Shown here piece by piece: positions 38,645 to 51,391 of a stretch of 64,000 nt of DNA; the first letter of the stretch is position 1, and each line of letters begins with the position of its first letter. The DNA is taken from contig JACCIC010000063.1 of assembly GCA_018907035.1 (NCBI GenBank), positions 939,001-1,003,000 of the forward strand, written 5' to 3'. A model generated the notes under the pieces. It worked only from the letters and a program-made list of their open reading frames with translations, did not search any database and had not been told where the DNA came from. Source of the DNA: Sycobia sp. Sy_11 (taxonomy: Eukaryota > Arthropoda > Insecta > Hymenoptera > Epichrysomallidae). The translations under genes and the position numbers were made by a program.

Positions 38645-39688
38645 GTGAGTAAATCCTTGAGCCGCTGAACAAGCGTCGTAAGCATATTTTCTCCATTAAC
38701 AGGGACTTACATTTACGCGCTGCTTATCAAGAACACCAAGTCTCCTATACTTACAGCTGAAAAATTCACAAAGACGTCGATAAAAATAAATATATTGTGT
38801 TATCGGAAGCATGTTTATTTTGGACTTTATTTTATGGCCTTTTCCAATCTAGATATATGACAAATTTTGTTACGTGTTATTTCAGTTTTTTTATGCATAA
38901 AATGATCCTGAATTATTTATGGAGCATAATTTTTAAAACAAGAGAATGAATGAGACTTTGACTTCTTAAAATAATAGCCCCAATAATTCATCACATTATA
39001 GTATCAATAAAACAGCTGATGAAATTTTAAAATAAATCAGAAGGTAGTTGGATGTGTTTTGAAAGCCGGAATAAAAATTACCTTTGCGCATTTTGCCGTT
39101 ATATAAATGTATTTTAAAGCACGTCGCAATTTTTGCAGCATCGCTGCGCCCTTTACGAGCGTCGAAAAGCCAAAGAAAATTACGAAAAAGAGATGGCGGA
39201 AAAATCTGATAGAGGACGGGCCAGACGGTGGAGGAGAAAAGAGCGGGACGGCCGGAGGGCGGGTAGAGATTGAGGAAAAAGAAAAATGGAGAGGACGAAT
39301 TTTGGTATAACCGGGGAAAATTCGAGGCTCCTGGAGGGCTTCCAGGCCCCGGCAAATTGACTGCTCTTGTCATTTTAATCTCCGCGATCTGCCGAAGGAT
39401 TCGAGCTCGGTCTTGCGCTGAATCTACCTCTCTTTTCCACCCCCGCGTTTACACACGCGATATATATTAGGGCGGGCTCTGAAAAATTTGCAATTCGGGG
39501 GCTTTTCCGCCCTCTAATACCCTATCTTCCCTTCTCCCTCGCTTCTCAGCCCTCGATTTTCCACCCGACATGATTTTTTGAAAAAAAATTACGCCTCTTG
39601 GTTCATAAAGTCGTTGAGAAAAAAATTTATCTTAATCGTTGCGCGCAGCTTATTATCGCCTTGTTTTTTTTTTACTTTTCCCGCTTAG

Positions 39689-39871
39689 TCAGCCTCAATA
39701 CTGACTTTATTCGTAGATTTTGAAAAAAGAAAAGATTCGTATCGTTTATACTGCGTGTCGGCAGAAAATTTTAATTCTCCAATATCCATTGACGTTCATC
39801 TATATATTGTAATGATATTAGAGCCGCAGGAAATCTCTGTTATAGAATGTTGTAGTTACAAAAGTATATAA
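39689..39871 (+). other. Acceptor followed by 60-codon open frame
   Basis: A pyrimidine tract (39662-39686) ends in CGCTTAG. In phase 0 the following sequence is open for 60 codons, beginning SASILTLFVDFEKRKDSYRL, then TAA. The DNA is fairly AT-rich, so this length is mildly unusual. No homology is recognised and no donor is convincing. Confidence 0.12.
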
Positions 39872-40079
39872 AACAACATAAATACATGATTTGCTCGTTA
39901 CCCTTTTCCTTGTATGATTTTGATTAGCACGTCGTGCTTCAAATGACCGTACGGCCACATGCTTGACTTATAAATATATATATATATATACGACGAGTAT
40001 ATATATACATGCACTGAAAGCTCGAACAATTCCTTCTCGATCAGCCCCTACGAAATTACCCCATCTGATTTACATTTTC

Positions 40080-40800
40080 GCCCGGGCAGGAGCAGCGCGA
40101 GCCTTGCCTTCGAACCTCTACCCCACCGCCGTCCGTCTCCCTCGCAAACGACCGACGCCGGAAGAAGGAAATTCTTGGCACGGCCTAGTCAGTTCGCGAC
40201 GCGCCAACCCACCCGAGAGTTTTCCCCCGCGGGCTCGTGCGACTACCAAAATTTCTGCTGGTGCGTGTGTGCGTGTGTGTGCATGTATGTGAGCGCGCGG
40301 GCCTGTATAGACTCAGCCGAGAGGACCACCGCCTCTAGGAGAGGGTGGGGGAAGCTCTCTCTTTCTCTTTGTCTCTATCAAAGGGGAAAATTGAATCATC
40401 GTCAGTTCCGCGCCATTAATTGCAGGTAGGCACGCGGCGCTTCTTCCCTCGCCGTGTGCAATCCCTTTATACAAGCCACGAGGATGCGGGAAGGGGTGGG
40501 GAGAGCGCGGTCGGGAGATTAGCTTCGCTCTACAGTGGCAGCGTTGGCTCTCTGTCGTGATTCCGCTGTGGCAGGCTTGATGCGATTGACCCGGAATACG
40601 GGGGTTGGGCGGGGCTGCTGCGAGAAGGGCGGGGGAGGGATTTTCTGGTGAAATCGCCGGCTACACCTAAGCACCCCCCACCTGCACAGCGGCACGCGCA
40701 AATGCGTCCGGGGATGCAGCGCGTGGCTCGCGGCGCGGCGGAAGGGAGAGAGTGAGAGAGAGAGAGAGAGACATACCGCACGGATAAATCCGGCTCAGCC
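40080..40800. other. GC-rich island
   Basis: Overlapping frames on both strands, no protein recognised. TTAATTGCAG|GTAGGC at 40424 resembles a ratchet point, but its pyrimidine tract is poor. Confidence 0.6.
40745..40771. repeat. Short (GA)n array, left arm of inverted pair
   Basis: GA repeat with one GTGA interruption, 167 bp before a CT array. Confidence 0.93.
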
Positions 40801-40938
40801 TAGATGCCTCTCTCGTGCTAGCGGGGCAACTGTAACGGACTCGCGTTCCGGCATGCAGAACTTTCCTGAAAATTATACGTCTTTGCCAAATAATGGGCGT
40901 GCGGTGGTCTATCGTACGACATCTATCTCCTATCTCAC

Positions 40939-40945
40939 TTTCTCG

Positions 40946-40997
<52 letters not shown>
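40939..40997. repeat. (CT)n microsatellite
   Basis: CT array with TTTCT and GCTCT interruptions at the 5' end, then pure CT. Confidence 0.97.
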
Positions 40998-40999
<2 letters not shown>

Positions 41000-41111
41000 T
41001 TGTATGTATATCGAATGGCTGATTAGAGGCTCTATCTATACAGACTGTTCGAATCTCTACAGCTACAGGTCTCGTTGATATCATTTGTTTCTTTCTCTCT
41101 ATTTCCACCAG

Positions 41112-41120
41112 ATGAAAAAG
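41112..41120 (+). other. Weak 9-nt microexon candidate
   Basis: One of the best acceptors in the window (a pyrimidine tract at about 41084-41107 ending CCACCAG at 41111) precedes ATGAAAAAG and then GTATTA, a mediocre donor. If that donor is not used, the frame runs 24 codons from the ATG to a TAA. The nearby (CT)n array at 40939-40997 shows the region is locally pyrimidine-rich. Confidence 0.13.
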
Positions 41121-41124
41121 GTAT

Positions 41125-42650
41125 TATCAGTTATTCAAATATTTTGGATTTATACTGGATTTTCTAGCGATTTAAAAAACAATTAATGCAGTAATAATGA
41201 AAGTAAAAATCGGAATAAAGTAATGTACTTCACTGAAATTCAGAACAATTCTACATGGTTGCATTAATTTTTATTGCTATTAAACGAGTTAATTATAGAA
41301 TTATATCGAATTATATCGTTCAACAATGATTTTAATATGTATATATATATATATGAAGTACTTAATTTCATTGATTCAATAAATTTATTTCAAAGTATAA
41401 TGTTTTTCAGTAGTAAACGTGTAAATTTTATTGTATGGGTAAAACTAGTCTAACGAATGTATTCAGACATAAACTCTAATATTTTTAATAAAGGAAACAA
41501 ATTTGATGACAAAATAGCTGTCGGCGTTCAATACATAGAAGAGTAGTCTAGAGTAACCGCTTAATCAATCCTTCTATCTGGAATATATGTATTAAATATA
41601 AGAAAAAAAACAAATGCATTATGTTCATTCAAATTCAACCTCATGCCCTACCTTTTACAATCGGTACTTTGAAAATTGTATATTCATTTTATTTCATATT
41701 TGAATATAGTTGTGAAACTTTCGATATCGATTCAAATATGCCATATATTATAATGAATATAACTGTCTTTAATAGTATGATTTCATTGATAATTTTTTTC
41801 ATTACAGTTGAAAAAATTTCCTTCAAGATTTACATACAAAGCGATTAAAGATAAATGAACCATATATATAGATACAATGTTCTTTTGACTTTTATATCTA
41901 AATAGTTGACTTCATTCCATATAAATTAATTCCAAATCTGAATAGTTTGTGCGACTTTCGTTTTCTAATTACATCAAGTATTTGTGTACAGGAAGTATGT
42001 CACCTTTAATCATAATTAAATTAATCTAATTTCATTAAGAAAAAGAATTAATTTAATAATAAGTATGTATAAACAGTAAAAATTATTAGATAACTTCTTC
42101 ATATTGTGTATAATATAATAAAGAAAGATTTGTAAGCGATCACTGATGAGTTATTGTTGTTTAAAATTTAATTATTAATTTAATTATTCTGCAGGGCACA
42201 GCAACATGTCAGTGGCTTATATGCGGCCCTTAATAAAGCTATAATATAATCATATATGAATAAAATTATTACACAATTGAATTATAATTAATTAACAAGC
42301 TGAACTATAAGGTGTGTACAATAGCACGAGTCCATAACGATAGTTTTAATAATTATATAGCGTTTGTTATAATTGACTGAAAACTAATTCTTGGAGACCG
42401 TGTTCAATGTGAATATGAAAAGCCTTTTTTTAAATGCAATTAGATGTATTCGAGGTTTAAATCATCTCTACGGACTTGCTATCCTTATTTTAGGGAAAAG
42501 CTAGAACTGCCAACAGGTTTCCGAAAGTTTCTTTTTTTTCTTTTTTTTCGAATTCGAGTTGGATAAACGCAATTTAAAAGATTCCAAGTAAATACATTAT
42601 CATATACTTCTGAATAATGCAAATGCAGTACATGATTGTAAACTGGACCC
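41125..42650. other. AT-rich stretch without gene
   Basis: A 75-codon hydrophobic frame at 41621-41848 is typical of chance in T-rich DNA. Nothing else is supported. Confidence 0.45.
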
Positions 42651-42769
42651 GCTAAAAATCACAGCACTAGCAGGGGGTCTTGTATCGTTTCTATATATAC
42701 GAACATTTTCGACGCACATACGCGCGTAAAAGTTAACGGGCTCGCTGGCCTGCCAGGAGGGAGATACCA

Positions 42770-43190
42770 TATTGAACAAATTAATAAATCTTCGCCTCTA
42801 TCCAGCGAATCCGTATTCTGTGGCACGGCTCTCTGCCCCCTCCCACTCTCTTTGCGCCAGCGGACACCGCGCTCGGAGGCTGGACGCTGGCGCGCTAGAC
42901 GAAAAAGAGCGAAACGAGAAGACTTCTTCACCCCCACCCCCGCCTCTAGTTCATTCAATATTTTCCCGTATAAATTCCAGGACTGTAGCACGCCGTCGTC
43001 GAGGAAATCCAGAGCGATGGGAATGGAAAGCAGAGTGGGTGAGGGGGAGAGACGGGAATAGGGAAAGAAGGATCGGGTTGGAGGGGCGAGAAAATGGGAA
43101 TCGATTTATCCACACGTCACGGCTGCCTCTCGGCTCGGGTCAATCCTTTACTCTGTCCACTTCCGTTACTGGAGAAAATCACCCGCCCTG
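42770..43190. other. GC-rich patch
   Basis: Overlapping Arg-rich frames on both strands without recognisable protein. Confidence 0.55.
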
Positions 43191-43339
43191 ATCGGACGCC
43201 AGTTAATGGCTCACGATTGTGGCCTCGAAACTGATTCCAGAAAAGCGGATTATAGGCAATGTTAGGACAAATTAGAGATATTTCTGTCTTACGACTTTTA
43301 AAGACCTTGGTCAGCTCAGGATGAGTAAGTATCAATGAA

Positions 43340-44650
43340 TTATTTTAAATTATTACGTGGATAAATTACTCTCTAAATAATATATATGAGAATACATGTG
43401 CAAGTATATATATACATAAAATGATAAACTGGATAAAACTATATTATTCGCTACTTTTCACTTCTACGATAATCCTTTGAATCGATATTTTCGTGAGCAT
43501 GAGCTTACGAGGATTATTGAAGGGTATCAAAGCTTTCAAACGACTTACATTAATAAACTGCCATTTTCCAATTTAATTTCCTCATTTACGGGGTTGCATT
43601 TACTAATGAATCCTCGAGCGTATTGCTAATCGGTTTGCTCGTCTACTGCATAGACAAGTATATAGTTGTCAAATGAGCAATGAAAAATTTTCGATGATAT
43701 AATACGTATAATCCCTTAATTTACCAAATCGAATCGTAGAGGCTGATTAAAGTTCAGAAAACATGGAACCGAAAAAATTAAACTACCACAATAATTTATA
43801 CCATCTAGACAAATATTCAACTGCACCTCTCTATAAAATTTATTCGTTCGATGTTTTTGGTACCTTTAAGTTGGACTTGATTTTTGAAAGCGTAAATTTA
43901 TACGATGAAAAATCACAGAAATAATATTGTATATAGCGTTTCGAATTACATAGGAACGCAGTTTCCAAAAAGTATGCACAAATTTATGACAGGGTAAAAT
44001 TTGGAACTGTTCTGGTCCTTTTTTAAAAAATCGACCAGTTTATAGGCAATAAAATGTCACACGGCATATACATTGAAGAAATTTTACATGGAAAATGTAA
44101 AATGATGGCCGGAAATATGCCAAACATCGCAAAAAGATAAACTGTGACAATTTTGAAAAGAATTGACGGATTTCGAGTGCATGGAGTTTATGGAAATGGT
44201 TTAAAAAAAGTGACCACGGTGAAGCTTATTCTATGGTTATTGTAAAGTTACTATTCAAACGCTAAGTTTTTAGACAATCGAAAATAATGTATCCAATACT
44301 TTCTACGCGATTTTTCTGTACTTCACATTGATAAAGATCAAGCGAAAACCGCGCAATAAAAAATAACTAAATAAATTTTTTCATTTTGGCCTTGAATTGA
44401 AATTTGATTTTTCATTTAGAAATTAAACAACATTTTAGTAGTGTAAAGAAATTTAATGGATAAATGATTATCAAATAGTATGAATAAAGCATTGGCATAT
44501 AGAACTATTGTAAGTAAAATAAGATGGAGGATTTAAAAATTGGATAATTTGATTGGATTTTAGTAGTTTATATTCGATCAAAGCGTATCGATTATCGCGT
44601 GAGTCTATACATTGAAACTGATCATCCATTGTACCTAAATGATAAAACAA
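43340..44650. other. AT-rich stretch without gene
   Basis: A - strand frame (about 44471-44662) contains MDDQFQCIDSRDNRYALIEY, preceded by an acceptor-like TTTTATCATTTAG, but it lacks a good donor. I would not call it an exon. Confidence 0.4.
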
Positions 44651-44679
44651 ATTATCTTGCAAAATTGACTTCCAAAAAC

Positions 44680-45730
44680 CTCCACCCTCGCTCGAGACAC
44701 GTAAACAAAAAGGAAAGCCACCTCGACAGCCCGAGGCTCGAATTCGCGTCTCGGCGGCGGCGCTCCGAATAGAGCGAGAACTCCAATCCGCCCCCTCGGC
44801 TGAGAGTCAACGAAGAGCGACGGCGATGTACAATGGCCCCGCGCGCGCGTCGGCAGGGGACGGGGGTGGCTCCAGCCATAGTCAGTCCTATTTCACTCGC
44901 ACGCCGGCACAGGCCGCGAAAAGCCGAACCGACGAGACTCGTCGCTCGGCAGGCTGATTAGTCGATGGGATTTTCCGGCCGAAAGCCGAGCTCGTATCCC
45001 AGCTATTGGTGCGAACAAAGCACGTGCGCGCGCGCGTTCCGCGTATTTTCGGCCGAATAAACTATCTTTGGGAAAATACGCTTCCCTCGGTTGGTCGCGG
45101 ACCTTGCGTACAGTCGATAGACGAACAGAATTCAAATAAGTAATTCATCTATTGCGATAGTTCGCGCGGCTTGCGTTCACGTACTACGGTCGCGTCACTA
45201 TTTTTTCGGTTTCTATTTGTTTCCTTTTTGCTCTTTTTTGTTTGGAAGATAATATTGAAATCCTTACGGCGATTAACGCGACTCGACCCGCGGTTACGCG
45301 GGGGCGCGCTTCTATTGATAACCGATATTTATACGCGCGCAATGGTAGAAGCGGGCAGACGTCGGCGCGCGCGTACGACACGCCTACGGAGCCCGGAGCT
45401 CTTTTTTCATCCGCGAAGAAAGCGGTCGCCGTGGTCTCTTTTCGTTCCGCCGGCTATCGGCCACGTTCCCGCTCGGGTCGGTGCACGCGCGCAACGCGGC
45501 GGTCGCTTTTTCCGCGGCCCCTCGACTTCGACCCGCGCCGTCGCTGCAAAATGAACATAATTCCGCGAACGTCGCCGACGCGGGCGAGCAGCCAGGTGAA
45601 GCAGCATTTGCCGCGACCGCTGCTTGGCTTTGCCGATCGCTTAACTGCTTTTCTACACTCGGTAGTGCGAGCGGGAGCAGCGAGATTTTTAAATTCAATA
45701 TCCGAGCCTATAAAATATGACACGGCTATA
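44680..45730. other. GC-rich, CpG-dense island
   Basis: One of the longest islands, with open frames in nearly all phases and Arg/Ala/Ser-rich products. No gene recognised. Confidence 0.65.
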
Positions 45731-45739
45731 GAAATGCAA

Positions 45740-47290
45740 AAGTTCTAATGCACCGACTAGTCCGGAGCGAGTTTTTCTAATTTATACCGCTGTGATTATT
45801 CAGGGGTTTTTCCTCCTCGACGATCAAAACCCAGAGCCCATGCAGAGTGTACGGTTTAGTTAGAATTTTATCTGGAAAAGAGGTACAGAAATGTGTTATC
45901 ATGGGGATAATATGTAAAAACATTTAATAAATGTATACATAGATTAAAATAACAATAACTTATCGAATGCAAGGTCCAAGCGGAGGGGGAGCGGATGTTT
46001 AGCGTTGCACTCCAGATTCTACTGTCCGATCGCTTTTTCAAGAACTCGCAAGTTCTTATAATTTTTCTCTTGTACTTGCGAATGATATTTTCTTTATGCA
46101 TACTTCAAAATTATTCAAAATAACTTTAAAATCTAACAAACTCCTTGGAACTTCTCTTATTGTCATAATTCTGTTCGTAAACTAAATGTTTCGTGTTAAT
46201 TTTTGTTACTCTTAACAGTTATGTTTACGCATTAATTCATGTAGAAGCTTGAGTGCGATCCTGATTATAATGCAATTAGGATTCCGTACATTAAGTGTCA
46301 GATTCATACTCGAAATTAACCACAGTTAAGAGCAAAATCTAATACAGTCTTCTTATCGAAATTCATCGCAGTGTTAATCGTAAGATCCATTTCTTTACGA
46401 GCAAAACCTGGGAATCTGACTAGGACAAAGAATAACTTGAAGTCTGACGGACATTTTATTATATTGAGCACTTTGATTGTGCACGATAAAGATACGAAAA
46501 TCTGATAAAATTGGATACGGTTTGCGTAAACAAAGATGCAGGAGGGGTATCCTATCAGAATCCGATGAAATATAATCTTTGACTCGGAGAGATTTCTGCG
46601 TAGAAACTTTATTTATTTTGTAAATCTAGGCTTTTATCAATATACAATATTCAGTATTTCTAAAAAGGATAATAATTGTTAAATGTTTGAAAGTTTATAG
46701 AGAATTACCAAATTAGTAAATCGGTGAGAATTAATCATCCAAATACTACACATCCGAGCGAACTAAAAACTTTATCAGTCTCCCATATTAATGCAACTGT
46801 AAAACTGGCAAGCAGCTCTTTTTCATTGCCAATGTACGCCCGCTCATTTCTAACCTGGCGAGCATTCCGTGTGCACTGTATCGTGCTCGCAGATATAGTC
46901 TCAGTGTTTCTATAATTAACGGGCAGCTTTACTTCTGCCTACCTAACTCTTCCTTCATCCTCGCATTCTCCCCCTCTCTGTTCGAGATTTTATTTACGAC
47001 AGACCTTCTGATGCCAATGAATCTTCGCCGAGCTTTTACATTAATAAAAGCTCCGTGGGTAGTGCTATTTTACGAAATATTTATTAAAACGCAATAATTG
47101 ACTGTGCTTTTCTCAGATTTACTCATAATTCCGTAATATTAATTAGTGATAACTAAATAACTCGGGATATACGTTATGGGTAATACACGTCTCTTAAAGA
47201 CAGTGCAGCGTAATTAGTTGCACATTGATGGAAAAGTTTACATTAGAATTGTTTCACCTAGCCTACACAACTTATCTATCTCGGGTAATT
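45740..47290. other. AT-rich stretch without gene
   Basis: Nothing supported beyond short chance frames. Confidence 0.45.
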
Positions 47291-47299
47291 CGACATCAA

Positions 47300-48620
47300 A
47301 GCTCTCGATAAAAATGCGTCGTCGAAGCTGCTTATTAGCTTGCGCTCGGCGAATGCTCGAGAAAAGGAAAAAAAAGAAAACACGACAAATTATCGCAGAA
47401 CGCTCCCGATGCCGAGAGCAAAAAGCAGACGCAAATCATTCGCGCGACTTGTCCCTCATTACGCTCGACGGGAGAGGAGAAGACGGCAAGGGGCGGCGCG
47501 GAGGCCGCAAATCAGTTCGCGTGCGTTAATTAAAGGCAAAAGCATCGGGCGAGATAGACCGAATACACTTGCCGCCCTCCACCCCCTCCCGTCCCGGCCG
47601 GTTTCTTTTTCCGCGAGGCGGGCCTCCCAGCTCGGAGAGCGCGGTATAATTCATTAACTGGGCTTATTTATATTTCATTACGAGTGCGTTCGGTCGGACG
47701 GCTGCCGGAACCGCATCGTTAGAGGCGAAGCGACGCGCAAGAAGGGGACGAAAGGCGGAGAAAGTAAAGGCGCAGCGTCTTCATTTTCTTCTTCGCGTAT
47801 TATGCGTAAAGCTACGCGCTGTCGAAGATAACGTAAGCGCATGGAAAATATGGCTTCACCGTCGTCTTACGTATGCTGGCTGTGGCCAACCGGGGCCGCG
47901 ATGGTCGCGCGGTGCTCGGCGGCATTATACGAGTGCATAAAACTTTCATCAAGATCTTCTCTTTTAAATAAAACCTGGTGATAACACGGGCTATAAGTAG
48001 GAGATCGAAAATGTTTCAAAATATCTGAAAAAAATTCCATTTTTCTAGTTTATTCCGCCATTAGGAAGTTACCGTTCTGAATGCGTAAAATCGCCACACG
48101 GCGTTTAAAAGCGTAGATTCTGACTAAAAGTTTAGCCCTTTTATGGCGATTGATCTGGAGAAACTTGAAAAGTGCAGGGGAGGTGTCTGATTTGACAGAG
48201 AAGCCTATTGTACGTATAATTATTTATTTATATACAATAGACGTGGAAAGTACGTAAAAGTGCACAAGTGCGCGGTTCGGCAGGGGCATCGGTAACGGAT
48301 ATCCGATAAAAGATTCGGAATTCGTTACGACGCCCAAGGGGCGGGCGTGCGGCGCGGGATTAAAAGGGTTTTGGACTGCCCCCGTTGCATCGACAAGCGA
48401 ACGTGGAGAGGAGCGAGGGCGGAAATAGATGAAGCGGCTCGGATTACGGCCGAGGCGAGAGGGGGCGGAGGTTCGGCAACGCGCCTTACGGGAGATGCCG
48501 AGGAGAGGGCGAGAGGTATTTGCGGAAAAATTTCGCCGATCCCGAGGAATTTTTTCACCGGCTATAAGAATCTCGAGTGCTCCTTTGGACTTGCTTCCCC
48601 CTGCCTCTCCGATAATTTTT
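47300..48620. other. Two GC-rich patches
   Basis: CpG-dense at 47300-47940 and 48300-48600 with AT-rich DNA between. No protein recognised. Confidence 0.55.
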
Positions 48621-49032
48621 CTTTGAATTTATAATTTTTTCAGCCGAGCAACAAGCTCGCATAATTATTGATAGATAAAAAACGTGGACTAATTAAAACG
48701 AGTATATAGCAAGCAAAGCTCCGAGCGCGCCGCGAACTAGTCGAATATAATACATCGATTTCGCTGAAATTCCTCTTTGAAAAAGTCGGCGAAAAATCAT
48801 CGAAAGCCGATAACGATATATAAAAATGAATAATATTACCATAGATATACGGTATCGAGTGAGAACAAAAAAAACATCGGGATGGCTCGAAGAATCGCGA
48901 GATCTGGCTGACGAGCGAAAATAGTAGGAAGAGGAACGGTGACAAAAAGGGTGCTCGGATAAACGTCAATTTTTATAGAATGGCCGGGGTTCTACTATAA
49001 AGGAAATAAACGAAACATTAGACGCGGGTGGG

Positions 49033-49035
<3 letters not shown>

Positions 49036-49082
<47 letters not shown>
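49036..49082. repeat. (GA)n microsatellite
   Basis: Pure AG/GA array. A shorter GA run is at 49975-49992. Confidence 0.97.
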
Positions 49083-49085
<3 letters not shown>

Positions 49086-49294
49086 GAAATATTCAGTAGA
49101 AAGAGAAACTAGAGCTTATAGACTTGACTTCGTCAGCTTTGAGCGATAAATAACATATGTATATAGAATAGCGGACAACGCATTTTAGCGAGCGTCGATT
49201 TCCTTTATCATTTTTTCACTCCCTCGTTCGCGATTGGATTTCGGGATACTCGAGGTAGTTTTACGTTATCTTCTAATTCTCTTTGCCTTTCCAG

Positions 49295-49499
49295 CGTAGC
49301 TCCGCAGTTGTATACTTTATCGGTCCGCCGCCAAGCGATAAATAGCATATTTCATCCGATTTATTCGGGCGCACGCTCGCGCACTTCTCCTGGCTCGGAA
49401 TACTTCTCGAGGAAGTATTACGCGCATCGTAATATCGATCAATTGGATTTTGAAATTATCTTGAAAACCGTTTGTTCTTCACATATTGCACGCGTGTAA
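49295..49499 (+). other. Acceptor followed by 68-codon open frame
   Basis: The acceptor TCTAATTCTCTTTGCCTTTCCAG (positions 49272-49294) has a branch-like CTAAT and an excellent pyrimidine tract. After one split-codon base the frame reads VAPQLYTLSVRRQAINSIFH and continues 68 codons to a TAA. It could be a terminal exon, but there is no polyadenylation signal I trust nearby and no family is recognisable. The sequence is CpG-rich, where long open frames are common. Confidence 0.14.
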
Positions 49500-49899
49500 C
49501 GTAATCGCTCCCCTTTTAATGCTATTTCGGATTGAGTGGAACGAGGCGGCGTTCGAATAATTTACGAGTATAATGGATCCGTGAAACGATAGCTTTACGT
49601 ATAAATGATAAGCCCGATGCCGAGAATACAAACTTCGTTGTCGACTTAATAAAAATCTTAATTATACGAGGAAAACAATTAAAGATTCCAGGAGTATCGT
49701 AAAATAATATGAACTTCGCTTTAATTAAATTAGGACGAAGCAGTCGCGCTTAAAATCACGGCTGAGCTCTCTTTCGCGTTTTGAAGTTTAAAGTCCCATG
49801 CAATTAAAAACAAAGTTAAAAGAAAAAATCCCAACGCCTTTTTACCGCCAATTATACGCTTTGTATTTCACACATCCCAACACTTTTAATTCCAGCCGC

Positions 49900-50740
49900 G
49901 AGAAAACCAATTTTACAGATGCCCGAGCAGCGCTCGATCACTGATAATTTAGGGGATAACAGAGAGAGGACTAGCGAGAGAGAGAGAGAGAGCTGTATAA
50001 TTTCTATGCAGCGCGTACTTTTGTCGAATAAAGCCGTCGATTAACGCGCGCCGCCGCTTCCGCGGTCGCCCTGCGCCTCGCAAATCGGAAAATAGAGAGA
50101 CGACGGAACGGGGCGGCCGAAGCGAATTGAAAAAAAAGAGAGAAAAGGAAAAAACCATCGTACGATAGTCGATGAGCCACGCGAGAGCTCGCGTGTTCAA
50201 TATCGCAAAAATTTCATTAAGCTCGCGCGCGGCGACAGCAGCGGGGATAAATAATCGCCGCTGGCCCATCGCTTACTTCCGCTTTCATTAAAAAGCTGCC
50301 GCCTCGCGCGGCCTTGGTGGCTGGAAGGGCGGAGATCTCGGGCGGAACGCTCGCATTAGGGCGCGGAGAGCGCCGCGCGTTTATCTCGCGATGCGCTTCT
50401 GTCGCTCGGCCGAGCGGCGCTTTCGATCCGGGGGGCGACGCGTACTTCATCGGCCAACCCGGGTCTCGGCTCTCACCCGCGAACGCAACGGCGACGCGAT
50501 TGTTTCGGCATTCCCCAATTGCTGAAATTCTTCGTTAAAAACTGCCTGCGACCCGTAATGGAGCTCGCGACTCCTCTCAAACGATACGCCCACATCGGAG
50601 GCTCTCGAGCTTTTTGTTGTTCTTCTCCGCCCCGTATCATTCGGATAATTTTATATGTACAAAGCTGATGCACTCACGGTCGGGAGAGAGCGAAGGGGCG
50701 GCCACGTCTGCTCTGAATTTAATATGATAATGCACAGAGT
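49900..50740. other. GC-rich, CpG-dense island
   Basis: Overlapping frames on both strands. It ends about 350 bp before the ratchet candidate at 51087. Confidence 0.65.
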
Positions 50741-50906
50741 GCGCTGGAATTTAATATTTCTTTTTTCTCATTGTTTAAGCGACTTTTACCCTGTTAACTA
50801 AATTAATTTAGTATTCTCTAGCTCACTTCGTCATGATATTTATATATATATACACATAATACGTACAGTGTTGTATCGATGCAAAATGTACAACAGCGTC
50901 AACGAG

Positions 50907-50999
50907 ATCAACAACAACAAAAACCACAAAGAACAACGACAGCAGCAACAACAGCAGCAACAATGACAATAACAACAACAACAACAATAACAGCAACAA
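50907..50999. repeat. Imperfect (CAA)n array
   Basis: CAA/CAG/CAT units, clearly derived from a CAA array but partly decayed. The - strand reads as poly-Leu/Val, which is not coding evidence. Confidence 0.9.
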
Positions 51000-51070
51000 G
51001 GAAAAGAAATACATCCAATTCCATTCGGTGCTAACTTTGTTTTAAATTACTCGCATTCTCAGCGACGTGA

Positions 51071-51092
51071 TTGCTTACTTTTCTAGGTAAGC
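51071..51092 (+). promoter_or_regulatory. Candidate recursive splice site (ratchet point)
   Basis: The sequence TTGCTTACTTTTCTAG|GTAAGC places a good acceptor directly against a near-perfect donor (junction 51086|51087). The flanks GCTTAC and GTAAGC are also reverse complements, so the site could instead be a short hairpin. No convincing second donor follows within 100 nt. Confidence 0.28.
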
Positions 51093-51296
51093 GCGACAAT
51101 GAAATGAGGCTTTATAGCTTCGCGGGTGTATATATACCTTTTCACTCTTTATAGTGACATAAATTTCGCCCTCTTAATTGGCTCTTCTGTAACGCCATAA
51201 AATCTACTTTACCATTACTGCGTTATGTTTTACCGTATAATTCTGATTCCTTGGTGGCGCGGAGAAGGGAAACAAAATAATAAAAAGTATGCTTAT

Positions 51297-51307
51297 GTAT
51301 ATATACA

Positions 51308-51343
<36 letters not shown>

Positions 51344-51391
51344 GTATATATATATATATGTATATATATATAGATGTATATATATATATAT
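51297..51391. repeat. (TA)n microsatellite, interrupted
   Basis: TA array with GTA and GATG interruptions, forming several self-complementary blocks. Confidence 0.96.
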
